50,607 nt of DNA from Candidatus Obscuribacter sp. (GCA_021772095.1 JADYXR010000138.1:1-50607), one strand, 5' to 3'; counted from the stretch's first letter, positions 36,801-46,107 are shown. Made by a program: numbers and translations. The notes: generated by a model from the letters alone, not told the origin.

Positions 36801-39800
36801 AAACATGAACGCCATGAGAGAACACGTCACAGGAAACATCGTGGCCAGTATCGTTGGCGCCACGCAAACTCACCCGCTGAGCATGGCGGCACATCACGTG
36901 CAAACACGCAGAGCCGCGAATCATCAGCAGACTGCGCCTCATGATCTTACCGAGCCCAAGGGTCTTGCAGAACCACAGGCGGTATCAGATCGCCTGCCAG
37001 ACTCAGGTGATCAAACGCCAGTCTTAGATCGCCTGCCCGATTCCGGAGATCACCTGGACAGCCTGACCGAACAACAGCGGAACATGACAAATCATCTGTT
37101 CAGCCTCGAGCAACAACAAGCCGACGCATTCACGGATGTTATCGAGCTGCCGGAAGGAACAATTCGCTTACTGCACGATGGTACCACCGCATTCACGGAT
37201 CATTCAGGTGCCCAGCTACTTAAACAAGTCGACAGAGTGGTTGCGATTAAAGACGCTGAAGGAAGACAAACTCACATCTCATACGATCAGTCTGGTGCCG
37301 TCAATCAATTGGATATGAGCACACCCGGCGGCAACCAGCGCTGGGTTAGAAATGACGATGGTAGCTGGAAAATAGAAACGGCGCACGGCACACTAAAAAC
37401 TGATGAAAAAGTATCCGTCAAAAGCGATGGTCGACTGATCTTCGAAACCGATTATGGCTCCAAGCAAATAAAACATCTTGATGGTTCGGTCGAACATTTC
37501 CAGCGCAACAAAACCGCAGGTGTCGCCAACCTCAATGAGAATGTACAAAGGCAAAAACTGCAAAGTTTGATCGAAAAACAAGTACAAAATTCAGATGTAG
37601 GCGCTCATCTGCTCGCCGACATGGACATCCTCAGCGAACGAATCATAACTGGCGGCAAGAAGGATCGCCGAGAGTTGGCAGAAACATTTTCGCACACTTC
37701 TGACATGCTTCAGGACATAGCCAAGCATCACAATGACCCGGAAACAAAACAGCGTATGGAGCGTGTAGCCGAAGAGATGCTCTGGATGGCGGCGCATCCT
37801 CAACGCGTGAGCCAGGGAAACCATTCCACATGCGCACTGGCATCAGCCGAGTCGCGATCCTACACGGAGCATCCGGCAGAGACAACAAAAATAATGAAAG
37901 AACTCGCTCTCACCGGCGAATTTCGTTGTCCGGACGGCACCGTCCTCAAACCATTCACCGCCGATGGTGCATTTCTTCTTCAGCCTGATGCCGATGCTCT
38001 TGCACATTATGACGGAAAAGAGGATCGCAAGGACGGAAAGAGATTGTTTGCCAGTCAGATGTTCCAGACACTAATCGTGTCGGCTCACTACGCAGATCAT
38101 GATTATTACAACGGCGAATATATTGGCAAAGGAAAAATTGGTTATTTCAACGATCATGTCGTTGACCTGGGCACCAATCCGCCCCGCGTCTTGAGTGAGG
38201 AAGCCGGTCCAGGAATGCTCGCGTCGGAAGTAACGTGGGCCTTCGAAAAACTTACCGGCAGGCACGAGGAGTTCGTGCTACAGAACAAGCGTTATGACGA
38301 CTCGAAATTTCTTAGTGCTTCATCTACTTTTGATTCCCCTGAAGGTTTTGCCCACGTTCTATTTGCTAATCAAGTCAAAGGTAAGCTACCGATCAGCGTC
38401 CAGCTCCATACTTTCCATGAACCATTTCATACAGATTCCAATGAGCACCACATCGCCGGGTTGGGCGGCGAACATTTGCTAAATGTTGTAAAAGTCGAGG
38501 TGATAACCGATCCGTCCGATCCACGAAAACTTTCCGAAATCAATCCGGAGAATCTGTTCGATCCGGCAACCGGCAAACTCAACGTCAATCCTGACGACGT
38601 GTATGTTTCCGTCACAAATCAGTGGCACAAATCGGCGAACCATATTTACAAGAAGATCCCACTGAGCGAACTTTATCGCGCCACGACAGATCCACTTGAT
38701 GTCAAAAACTTGAGAGCCCTTGAAAAAGAAATCCAGAACCGGCCCGACAATCTCGATAAACAACTTGATTTAATCAGATACAAAAACGAATTTGAAAACC
38801 GCCGAGCAGCTTTGACTGAGGAGTTAGCTGTCCATCCGGACGTAGATAAGGCGGCTCAACTTACCGTAATTGATTCATCAAAAGATTGCATCACACCAGC
38901 TCGAATGATCGAAGAGGTGAATAGACTAACGAGTCTCAAAATGCAAGAGATTGCCGAAAGGGCGCCTGGCTATAACCGACCCAATAGCGCAGACATGGCA
39001 ATGATGGACAAAGCGGAAGGTCTCCTGATGGCGGCCGATCGACAGGTTTCAACCAGAGCTGCCCGCAGTGGCATGCCGGCCGCCGACGCTCACATGCCGA
39101 CCTCATCAACAAACCAGAATCGCGCCAATCGTCTCGAAGCGAAAACCGCTGAGCAGGCTGATATAGAGCAGTTGCGAAAACAATTAATCGATGCAAAAAT
39201 CGAACTCAAAACGAAACAAAAAGAATGCCTCGAGGACTCGAAAGTAAAAGATACTCTCAGTGAGTTCGGCTTCGAATACAAACTTGCCGAGGAAATTGAG
39301 CGAGCAACACTGCGACAAAAACGAATAGATAAAATGGGCCTCGCATCTGTGGTCGAGCAGCCCTCGGTAGTAGTCGCGTTTATCGACCTGAACAATTTCA
39401 AGAACGTCAACGTATTGCACTCGATGGACATGGGCGATCAAGCGCTCAAGGAATTTGGCAAACAAGCCGCCTCTGTTTTAGACAAGCATGGTTACGATCC
39501 GAAAACCGCACTTGGTCACTTCGGCGGCGATGAATTCGGTTTACTTCTAACCAACCCGAAGAAAACTTTTGACGAATCCGGAAGACCGATTACAGACGAC
39601 GAGAAGCACGCTCAAGTACTGAATGAAATCATGAGTATCCGCATAGGCTGCAAACCTCTGTCAAACGATCCAAAAAATCAAAAGCAATGCGAATTTGAAG
39701 TTCTTGCTCCGAAACAAGATTTTGACCATACCGCATACAAAGTCGAAATCGATAAAAAAACCGGAGAGCCAAAAGTATCAGAACAATCTTCTCCGATAAT

Positions 39801-42800
39801 TTCTGCGACCGTAGGCGCCGTCAGATGGAAGGCCGGCATGAATGCTGAGGACGTCCTTCAAACCGCGGACAAAGTGATGTTTGTGAAAAAGCCGGTCGTC
39901 AAAGACCAGCTGAAAAATGGCGGTGACGCAGTTCTAGATCCCTTTGATAAAAACGTTAACGTAGAGCGTCAAAAGGAAAGCGAGCAACTCAAGTTATACA
40001 GAAGACTATCGGACAATCAGGAAGACTTCCTGATTCACGGAATGACTTACGAACAACTGGCGGCGCATCGCGACAAAACCGCGACAACCCGGGAGAATCT
40101 CTATTTCGATCTACTCTACAAACACAGACACACGAAAATTCTGGGCAAAGAAACCAGTAAAAATCGTCTCAAAGAGTACATCAGCGAAGCCACCGCAGGT
40201 GATGGCGACGAATCGTTCACCATCATAAAATTGTCTGTTGATAATTTTAAGCAAGTCAACGATCGAATGCAGTCGCACGCAAAAGGCAACCGCGTACTGG
40301 CTGACGTAGGTAAGTTTGTACGTGGGCTTGACGCAGATTTTGTCGGCTCCCTAGGAGGCACATCGCCCTTTCTAATCGTCAAAGATTCTGCCAAAGTCGA
40401 TGAGATCATGAAAAAATGCGAGAAGTATTTCCTTGAGGTTTCAAAAGGCGACGTTAATTCCAAGCGGATAAACAATCACACAGATGTGACCGGCGACAAT
40501 ATCGCTGTCGGAATCAGCAGCGGAAAAGTGAAATGGCAGAAGGGCATGGATGTTGAAACACTGCTCGATCTCGCGGATCAAAAGACCGAGGTGTGCCAGC
40601 AAAAACACGCAAGAGAAGGCCGCCACACGAATCGCGAAGAAAACGTTCCACGCAAAGAAGGTGAAGCGGAGCGAAGAAATAGACCAGATGTAGCTAACGT
40701 CTCCGGTAATACCACACCAAATTCGGTATCACTAGCAGACAACGTCGAATCTGTCAGCAGGAAAAAAGGCAACGTTCCTGGCGCTGGTAGCGGCGACTGG
40801 ACATACTCCAATTTTGACAGAATACCGGTTACCGACAAGTTTTTAAACGAACGTATGCACGTTCGAGAGTTTGCCATTGATGACAATGGAAATTTAAAAA
40901 TCACCCGGGAACATCCGTTCTTTACGAAATCGACCATGGACGGATTTGCAGATGCGATGGAGCCCACATTAGATTGGAAACGCTTCAAACCGACAGATGA
41001 GAAAGCAACGGCGGATGAACTGGACCGCAGAAGGCAGGTCGCGGAGAATTCGATCAATACGTTTCTTCGCCAACAAAATCTGCCAGCAATTACGATAGAA
41101 ACCGGATCCAAAATCGATGCACAATTAGACGGGTTAAACGCAAAGGCTGGTTACAAAAACAGTACCGGCAAAATTATGGTGAGAAGCGCCGATTTACTCA
41201 ATGTTGCCAATCCAGAATTCATCAGTGCTTTATACCATGAGATTCTGCACGCCGAGCAAGATGTGGCAATGATAAGGGCATCTGCCCTGGACTCCGTTCG
41301 CACTCACGCCAAAAATGCAAAAGGTCAACAGCAGTTGCATACCGACGAACCGACTCTGATTGACGAAACCCGCAAACACTATTTAAAAGTAGCCGGTCTT
41401 TATAACGTACAACGCGATTCGGCTCTCTCCGGTAACGAGGACACATTGGCGGTAAAAGACTGGATCTCGAAAATCGTAAAACTGGAACACTCGAGAGACT
41501 GGATCAAGGACCGTGAATCGATTAGTAACGAAGACTTAAAACTGAAAGATGGCGAGTACCGAAGAGCTGACTGGTTGCGACATTCATATCTCGCCGGCGA
41601 AGCAAAAGGGGCGCGACGATCGATTGAAGAAAACGCAGACCAGGTGAAGAATCGCGTTGAATATTTAAAAACAATCGTGGATAACGATCGCTTTCCACGC
41701 CCATTCCGTCTTGATGAATTGGACACCTTGAAGAAGTTGAACGCTGACGATCCTGCGATTCGAGTTAAGACTTACGGATACGATCCGCTTCAAACAAAAT
41801 TCCAGAAGCGCGATCAAACATTCACAGAACTGCTGCAAAGCGACCCTGCGTTCGCCGAAATGGTCCGCGATGGAAATCGTCGAGGTTGGCTAAAGGCTTA
41901 CGATGAGCACACTGCGAAACTTGCGGAGAAGGCCAAAGATTGCGATTTGCAAATTAGTGCCTTGAATAAAGACGATCCCAATTATCAAAAGCGACTTGAA
42001 CAATTGCAATCGCAAAGACCTGACTATCAGGATGGGCCAAGAACATTGAAGCTGTTAACCCGTTGGGAATTAAAAGGCTTAATTCATGGCATGAATGAAA
42101 AGTCTCATGTCGCAAGCAAACTAAACTTCGTTTTGGCCGACCACTTCACTCTGGTCAAAGAAGACGCATCCAATCAACGCGAGCGAGTGCGATATGGCAC
42201 AACCATGCGCAAGGGCGAAGAACAAGAAGCGTATTATGTCACTCAAAAAATGGCCGATCGGACCGCATTAAAAATCGCGGAACGAAAAGAGAAGCCCGCA
42301 AACGACTTCGATATTAATGTCGGTTTGGTTCACAGTGAAAAGCGGCCATCCGACGGGCGTTTAGTAAATCTAAACACTGAGGAATTGCAACTACAGGCTG
42401 GTGGAAAGTGGGCTAGCGAGAGTCACATCGCGCTGGTAGCTGATACTGTATCGCAAGCGGCCGACCGGATGAAAGTAGTCGATCCGGCAAATAACCCTCG
42501 CTTAATTGAAGCCAATCAAAATTGGAAAACGGCTTACAATGAAGCTCACGAAGCAATCGATCAAAGATTGCCGGGACTTCTGCCTCGTGACAAAAACGGC
42601 GCCGAAGATCTTTTTTACGACCGCAAACTTGTGCGTCAAGCTCTGGAAGACCATCCGGATCTGCTCGACATTTATGAAAACGCGATCGAATCTTACGTTG
42701 ATTACAGGCGCGTATGCAGAGATGAGATCAACACCGTAAGACGAGACAACGCCGAAATTATCAACCAGGCACTCGCAGAGCTAGCCGAATACAGCGGTGA

Positions 42801-45800
42801 GCCTCCGATGGAAGTACACACCACTCATCTTGGCACAGCCACGGCCGCTCACAAACTGGGTACAAACAGGCTGTTCATAACCGACGACGCGTTGCGCGGT
42901 ATGGTATCAAAAGAACGTTTGATCGAAGACATCAGCCACGAATTTTCACACAATGCGCAAAATAGTCTGATCGTAAGAAACATGGCAAATGAACTCGGCA
43001 TCGATTCTCAGCCAGGAGAAGTTGAAATTGCCAGACTTCAACAGCACTACTTGCAACGCATAGGTCAGCCACTGGAGTCGGAATACCTACTGAGCGCACT
43101 TAAAGGAAATCGCAATCTTTCCGAAGGCGACAAACTCCGTGCCGAAGAATTGGTCAAATCATTCTCCGAAATTAGAATCGGCGACAACTTGCGCAGCGAA
43201 AAAAATCTTGTCGACTGGGCGCTCAAAAAGCTATCCTCCGAGAACGGCGCCAGTGCCATCATCGAGCAAGCCCTCAATCAAGGCAGCGATCTCGAAAGCG
43301 TCGCCAACAATTCAGTTCTGAGAAAACTTTTCCCGAGTTACACATCAAAGAGCATTATTTCTCTTCTGGACAAATATCTGGACAACAGCCCTGAGTGGCA
43401 CAAAGATGCAAAATTGACAGGTGACTTCTGGAAGCTAGTTTTAGAGCAGCGCCAGAAGCAGTTGAATGAATTAGTATCTGAACACCACTTACGGTATCAA
43501 GACTGGTTTCACGAAAAGGAATCATCAGCCGCAACGGAGCTGGTATCACGGCATCTGCAGAAGAACTACAGAAGAGACTGGGGCGAAAGCGGCAGTGCCG
43601 ACAGCGAGCTATTCAATGAGCTACAACGCCGACGCCGGTCGCATCGCGACGATGGCGATGAAGCCTTACCTGACGGACTGGTTTTATCGCGAGCTGAAGC
43701 TCGACAAGAATCGATAGAAGATAAGCACCGAACGGTCCTCAATTTGACCGAAGCCCTCTCCAGAGCGCTTGATGGCCGCCCATTAAGTGAAAGCCAAATC
43801 GGTAACTTGAATACACTAAAATTGAACGCCGAAAAGTTAGACAGAACGATTGCTGAAAAGGTCATTTCACTGCTCTCCGAGAAACCGTCCGGACGAGCAT
43901 TGCTCGATCAAATCGCAGAAAGACCCCTGAGTCTTGACGAGTTAAAAGGCGTCCAACAGATGCTGAGCAACAATGAGCGCATCGTTTCGAACGGCAATGC
44001 GAAAACTGAAGTCGTTGATAAAGTTCGGGCCGAGCATCTTTTATCACTCGACCATGCGCTTCTTGTACTTGAAAAATTCGCGGATACAGATGGTTCGCAA
44101 AAATTGAATGCCCGCGACAGTTTGCATCTGCTGCAAGCCCAACACCTCGCACAAAATGGGCTCAACTATTTAGCGAAATTGCATCAGCCACTCGACACAG
44201 AGATCCAAATGCAAGGTCAGCTAAAAGCGCAGCTGAAAAAATTGGACGCGGCTTCAACCAGGCTAATGGACAAGAGTCTCGCCAACAATGTAGTTGAGTT
44301 TATTAGCTCGTATGAAAAGCTAGCAGCTGGAAATACCGCCGGTCTCGACGCCGACACTCAGACGCGGTTATCACAAAACATGAACAAATCACTCGTCCAA
44401 ATCTTTTTTCCAGAAGGAAACGGATCAGACGCACGACAAGCCAGCATGCTGATGTCGCGATTGAACGATACCGTCAATCTACTGACCCGCGACAATCATG
44501 GGTCGCCGGACGATCAGATTAGAAACCAGCTGTTCAAAGAACTGAGCCAGCGGAACTTGGGAGATTCCAACATCGGCGACGCAATTGGTCTGGCTGATCG
44601 CCGGTCGGAGCTGATCATGAGCACCACTGATGGTGCACGGCGACAAATTGTGCAAGACGAATTGGAGAAATCATTGCAAGAATTCGCCAAGAATCCCAGC
44701 TCCGAGAATGGCTCACGACTTCAATTCACCAGGGAGCTTTGCGATTCTGCCAACGGTCAGGACGGCAGATTTGAGATGCTGTCCAAGTTTGCTGCGTTTG
44801 CAAACCAGCATCCCGACATTCCTCTTGCCTTCAGACAGGTGTCCGCACCCGACGCCATCCCCGAAGCAGTTGAGCGTTACTTGGACTTGATGTCGCAACA
44901 CGCGAAAAATACCACTGAAATCACTGGCGATACCACAAAAGATCAACGACATTTCGATGGCGACGAACTGGAAGACGCTTGCGTCAAAGCTACAATGGAA
45001 GCAGCGCGGCGAGGCGATCTCGGTGATTGGACATTTGTTCCGACCGGTAAAATGTCTACTGCAGACAAGATGAAACTGGATGGTGTTTTTATCGATTTGC
45101 AAACCGGTGAAATCGCTCCTATCGACTTCACCGCAAGAGACAAAGGCGCTCACAAATGGTTTTACAAACTTTCCACCAGAGACAGTCAGTACGGCAACCA
45201 GCTGGCTGTATTTCAAAACAGCCCAGAAAACATTCGTGGTTTTATCGAAGGATTAAGAGGCGATGGGACGACTTTCCAGCTTGATCAATTTAAGCAAGCA
45301 GGCATTCCATTCCCCTCGTTTGAAAATTGGAGTGGAGCAACTCCTGCAGCCATTCGCGATTTAAAAGCGATAGCCAACGGCGCCAAGAGCCTCTCCAGAA
45401 CGCCAAACGACAAATGGGCTTTCCTCGGCACGTCTGCGTATAGCCCAGTGCATCACAGCGAGCAGACGCGTCATCCGAACCTGCATTCATCCGATCCGAT
45501 GAAAGCAGCTAAATATGAGGTGATCGTACAGAAGTATTTGAAGGGCCAGCCCGCCGATCATTCCTCAAAAGATCCTGCGCAAGTGCAACGCGACATGGTC
45601 GATTTAATTGACCACTGCAATGGTTCGGTCGAGGATGCCTTGAAAACTGCTCGGATGGCACCAGTATTGCGTAATTCCGGCGTCAGTAATTTCAGCGATA
45701 TGGCAGAGATAGGGCGCGTTTGCGATCAGTTCAAGACCAGCCCGCAGGAAGCGGCAAAAGCGATGACAATTTGGCGTAGTATTGGCAATGGTGGCACGCT

Positions 45801-46107
45801 AAAACAAGCGATCCAAGTGTCTAGAATTCAACAACGCTTAAATGACGCAAATGTCACCATCACGGATGAGCAAGCATTCAAAGCACTCGACTTGTTCGAT
45901 CGTTCTTCTCACCTGTCGCCGCTAGTGGCACTCGCGCTGGATGCGGTGCCTGACGAGCATCAAGAATACTTACAGAAAAAACTTGCTGCAGCAGGCAACC
46001 TGACGAAGCAACAACTTTCGGAGACAGCACTAACAAAGACTATGGAAGCCGAAGGAGAGGAGGCTCAAGCATGGTCTTTGCTGTACGAAGCGACGGAAGC
46101 ACTCTAA
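30862..46107 (+). CDS. Giant multidomain protein (5081 residues) with GGDEF-type domains and two HExxH motifs
   Basis: One open frame of 15.2 kb starts at an ATG ten bases after ggag. Residues 1-180 are rich in Lys, Ala and Pro, with no signal peptide. YD-repeat-like segments (about 290-400 and 2095-2210) and helical repeats (about 760-1620) with a recurring DR..AL..I..MTPDEQ theme follow. Hydrophobic Gly/Ala stretches lie near 1638-1668 and 1943-1970. A Cys-peptidase-like region has C2324 in GNHSTCALAS, His in SNEHHIAG (2529-2530) and N2586 in VTNQW. A GGDEF domain carries FGGDEFG (2888-2892), and a second has GGTSP instead (3165-3169). HExxH motifs lie at 3459 and 4026. The last ~400 residues include a DGVFIDLQTGEIAPIDF segment. 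The overall role is unknown; secretion or cytoplasmic scaffolding are both open. Confidence 0.85.
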   Translation: MSKKGPAKKGADKPAAQEGILAQTKHALTEVYGKVKSAVQTAQHPPAEKPQTKKPAPVEKPRAKAKAETAKPAEHRPAAKKPAERPAQAKHGQAKETVPRAKGDSQPQQSKKQRVGDSAGAKKPQESGAKAKTADTPAKKKAHDQAKANDSATNKKKPAEQVESKETKNKQGKESPKSIGINFKDVTDYFGGKNESKTDSKQVEKKAEKLLDEFKQEAKQTLSAVKKIIKPVEESFKALGNELHRQQKHITDLLPHAEEPQRKPRQMNTEEAKREERIAKMKPEDRARFKVIQHEDPKTHVIYQYNAKGLITETETLNGQRKEIDYKPGSNEPTKLKISQLGGDQKTNIEYKSDVNHRILVDQNTGNARVDFKQVTPEGKEQNVEDHFGADGTRTKILSQKGHRLSKEMHGTAGKEVKKIATLNYRYTDENNKDVPPAKINDKSKCTVTQTDSQGAARHQFGFESPTAAKEWKPKTQIDIGQPKEEIPGTTTQKSVTYDLTKGKERISETDVTTKIEGENKTQKTETFNFDLAQIKTKVYESDVSIHAEGEVATQTTENFEYINGKAQKLYHSQETLDRSTGSSSSEEFSYSNGKVIAKDFSRKEVTDTTGDTKITTTAIRKDKTVQHREASFDGTGVAVSLKSEEGGHSLSVNFGPDGKVASTIGKLDILRDGKPIATARPTAAEKKRVQAEIDTLSGDAARIMKELHDRYDVRAQVKQQRHNPTDEATADKTSSTAVPNKPVELTSDDRTRLKDMAANLRQQAGYNNNVFTYADGKALEEILRGCKNQTEINELKKLYRIGSNGEDLEKQMAACKHFQGSGEFLLKSLLTKDPAEVTALTVRRILEEQQETTGRSNWEINNDLRKSLAHLNGAQIDEAEKVFQKLFPDQGSMGGAILSSTKVPQEIKDALPFYFNGVDKLSERDKLKLADIALESKNLDMFKEVTGRFDEKTRTVFNENDDRQKKLSKIFSGQQLEQAKAAASGGISVIVQEINDNSGAWTNREGVRGALNKLTDEQRRQYLEGKHLEYRVESTLTDDQKNSLRLYQSLHGELSKCVSTSTATGLAELQGFEDSIALKGGGLVSNISQGAGYMYNTGAQEQLDKIANMSESDWQKLNDYVKGTHGPGHSEYRQQLEQTLRDMQGYRIQDKEIKKILTLYDKKMGADSFTQSKLSGQKDVLDVLYSQRGYITNDRSAALDAISNMTPDEQVRYRTDAKYQKQVNAELEHFTQITGKSHAYEQAQRMLNMYKSDDSGVLAQFRTINNMPEQERRQLGQNEKALKNLEDSIKTMTDIESRSAAQRMLTQLRDGRQPEMLDVFGKLSAQQSQWVGDPRQTVKAMEDAFKDDPSLFKRIQNPLTPEDRKLSAQFKEISNAALGSKSIYADNLLNSKDGRLPLEQKLQMHKGVFWNDRQGMLNDIANASPEELQLLKDKTSKLRKNVDRALDDWREGVYGITESDKGQRQVIENVLRTGKLETHDKIRSYVLDTGYSSNIMELLHTTPPDKLDKLCDDYSKNYHKDLRSELIAKLGKKDAAEALNLLYKPTSAEDLRRHILDQYLDSRSGFGSYFADNIGRSGTGYQLDNSINQIENIIADANKSGKPLTPEHERLLLSTVNGAVETFTKDLTNFKESKAACAEYTATTVMAALTVVGAVATGGGSVVVQGGLAAANTTQSLSRGARGLQCLQKSLSFAQSAQGDALINCGLQMTMMGNDYDLSSIPTDLTVGFVSGKMFELAGPVQAGRMMRLGDGTAQMTSELACTTIFKDEALGLTRAITTEQGQKIFQSTLKREVAKSINEAMLVGGRELAPNALRAATGKALRESVEHELKQNAGKITKQELENRVQKQLTKLAEEQIGPQALREMKEGVEREVRQNASKLVPKKLVDEQIERTINHQLAEVAAGSCERVLVSSLDHAGQQQGKNIIKGLLEFSGDQAPILTRFLRGMGMSGMGGAIGGTGTGIMQGLIQWDKTKSFEENMNAMREHVTGNIVASIVGATQTHPLSMAAHHVQTRRAANHQQTAPHDLTEPKGLAEPQAVSDRLPDSGDQTPVLDRLPDSGDHLDSLTEQQRNMTNHLFSLEQQQADAFTDVIELPEGTIRLLHDGTTAFTDHSGAQLLKQVDRVVAIKDAEGRQTHISYDQSGAVNQLDMSTPGGNQRWVRNDDGSWKIETAHGTLKTDEKVSVKSDGRLIFETDYGSKQIKHLDGSVEHFQRNKTAGVANLNENVQRQKLQSLIEKQVQNSDVGAHLLADMDILSERIITGGKKDRRELAETFSHTSDMLQDIAKHHNDPETKQRMERVAEEMLWMAAHPQRVSQGNHSTCALASAESRSYTEHPAETTKIMKELALTGEFRCPDGTVLKPFTADGAFLLQPDADALAHYDGKEDRKDGKRLFASQMFQTLIVSAHYADHDYYNGEYIGKGKIGYFNDHVVDLGTNPPRVLSEEAGPGMLASEVTWAFEKLTGRHEEFVLQNKRYDDSKFLSASSTFDSPEGFAHVLFANQVKGKLPISVQLHTFHEPFHTDSNEHHIAGLGGEHLLNVVKVEVITDPSDPRKLSEINPENLFDPATGKLNVNPDDVYVSVTNQWHKSANHIYKKIPLSELYRATTDPLDVKNLRALEKEIQNRPDNLDKQLDLIRYKNEFENRRAALTEELAVHPDVDKAAQLTVIDSSKDCITPARMIEEVNRLTSLKMQEIAERAPGYNRPNSADMAMMDKAEGLLMAADRQVSTRAARSGMPAADAHMPTSSTNQNRANRLEAKTAEQADIEQLRKQLIDAKIELKTKQKECLEDSKVKDTLSEFGFEYKLAEEIERATLRQKRIDKMGLASVVEQPSVVVAFIDLNNFKNVNVLHSMDMGDQALKEFGKQAASVLDKHGYDPKTALGHFGGDEFGLLLTNPKKTFDESGRPITDDEKHAQVLNEIMSIRIGCKPLSNDPKNQKQCEFEVLAPKQDFDHTAYKVEIDKKTGEPKVSEQSSPIISATVGAVRWKAGMNAEDVLQTADKVMFVKKPVVKDQLKNGGDAVLDPFDKNVNVERQKESEQLKLYRRLSDNQEDFLIHGMTYEQLAAHRDKTATTRENLYFDLLYKHRHTKILGKETSKNRLKEYISEATAGDGDESFTIIKLSVDNFKQVNDRMQSHAKGNRVLADVGKFVRGLDADFVGSLGGTSPFLIVKDSAKVDEIMKKCEKYFLEVSKGDVNSKRINNHTDVTGDNIAVGISSGKVKWQKGMDVETLLDLADQKTEVCQQKHAREGRHTNREENVPRKEGEAERRNRPDVANVSGNTTPNSVSLADNVESVSRKKGNVPGAGSGDWTYSNFDRIPVTDKFLNERMHVREFAIDDNGNLKITREHPFFTKSTMDGFADAMEPTLDWKRFKPTDEKATADELDRRRQVAENSINTFLRQQNLPAITIETGSKIDAQLDGLNAKAGYKNSTGKIMVRSADLLNVANPEFISALYHEILHAEQDVAMIRASALDSVRTHAKNAKGQQQLHTDEPTLIDETRKHYLKVAGLYNVQRDSALSGNEDTLAVKDWISKIVKLEHSRDWIKDRESISNEDLKLKDGEYRRADWLRHSYLAGEAKGARRSIEENADQVKNRVEYLKTIVDNDRFPRPFRLDELDTLKKLNADDPAIRVKTYGYDPLQTKFQKRDQTFTELLQSDPAFAEMVRDGNRRGWLKAYDEHTAKLAEKAKDCDLQISALNKDDPNYQKRLEQLQSQRPDYQDGPRTLKLLTRWELKGLIHGMNEKSHVASKLNFVLADHFTLVKEDASNQRERVRYGTTMRKGEEQEAYYVTQKMADRTALKIAERKEKPANDFDINVGLVHSEKRPSDGRLVNLNTEELQLQAGGKWASESHIALVADTVSQAADRMKVVDPANNPRLIEANQNWKTAYNEAHEAIDQRLPGLLPRDKNGAEDLFYDRKLVRQALEDHPDLLDIYENAIESYVDYRRVCRDEINTVRRDNAEIINQALAELAEYSGEPPMEVHTTHLGTATAAHKLGTNRLFITDDALRGMVSKERLIEDISHEFSHNAQNSLIVRNMANELGIDSQPGEVEIARLQQHYLQRIGQPLESEYLLSALKGNRNLSEGDKLRAEELVKSFSEIRIGDNLRSEKNLVDWALKKLSSENGASAIIEQALNQGSDLESVANNSVLRKLFPSYTSKSIISLLDKYLDNSPEWHKDAKLTGDFWKLVLEQRQKQLNELVSEHHLRYQDWFHEKESSAATELVSRHLQKNYRRDWGESGSADSELFNELQRRRRSHRDDGDEALPDGLVLSRAEARQESIEDKHRTVLNLTEALSRALDGRPLSESQIGNLNTLKLNAEKLDRTIAEKVISLLSEKPSGRALLDQIAERPLSLDELKGVQQMLSNNERIVSNGNAKTEVVDKVRAEHLLSLDHALLVLEKFADTDGSQKLNARDSLHLLQAQHLAQNGLNYLAKLHQPLDTEIQMQGQLKAQLKKLDAASTRLMDKSLANNVVEFISSYEKLAAGNTAGLDADTQTRLSQNMNKSLVQIFFPEGNGSDARQASMLMSRLNDTVNLLTRDNHGSPDDQIRNQLFKELSQRNLGDSNIGDAIGLADRRSELIMSTTDGARRQIVQDELEKSLQEFAKNPSSENGSRLQFTRELCDSANGQDGRFEMLSKFAAFANQHPDIPLAFRQVSAPDAIPEAVERYLDLMSQHAKNTTEITGDTTKDQRHFDGDELEDACVKATMEAARRGDLGDWTFVPTGKMSTADKMKLDGVFIDLQTGEIAPIDFTARDKGAHKWFYKLSTRDSQYGNQLAVFQNSPENIRGFIEGLRGDGTTFQLDQFKQAGIPFPSFENWSGATPAAIRDLKAIANGAKSLSRTPNDKWAFLGTSAYSPVHHSEQTRHPNLHSSDPMKAAKYEVIVQKYLKGQPADHSSKDPAQVQRDMVDLIDHCNGSVEDALKTARMAPVLRNSGVSNFSDMAEIGRVCDQFKTSPQEAAKAMTIWRSIGNGGTLKQAIQVSRIQQRLNDANVTITDEQAFKALDLFDRSSHLSPLVALALDAVPDEHQEYLQKKLAAAGNLTKQQLSETALTKTMEAEGEEAQAWSLLYEATEAL

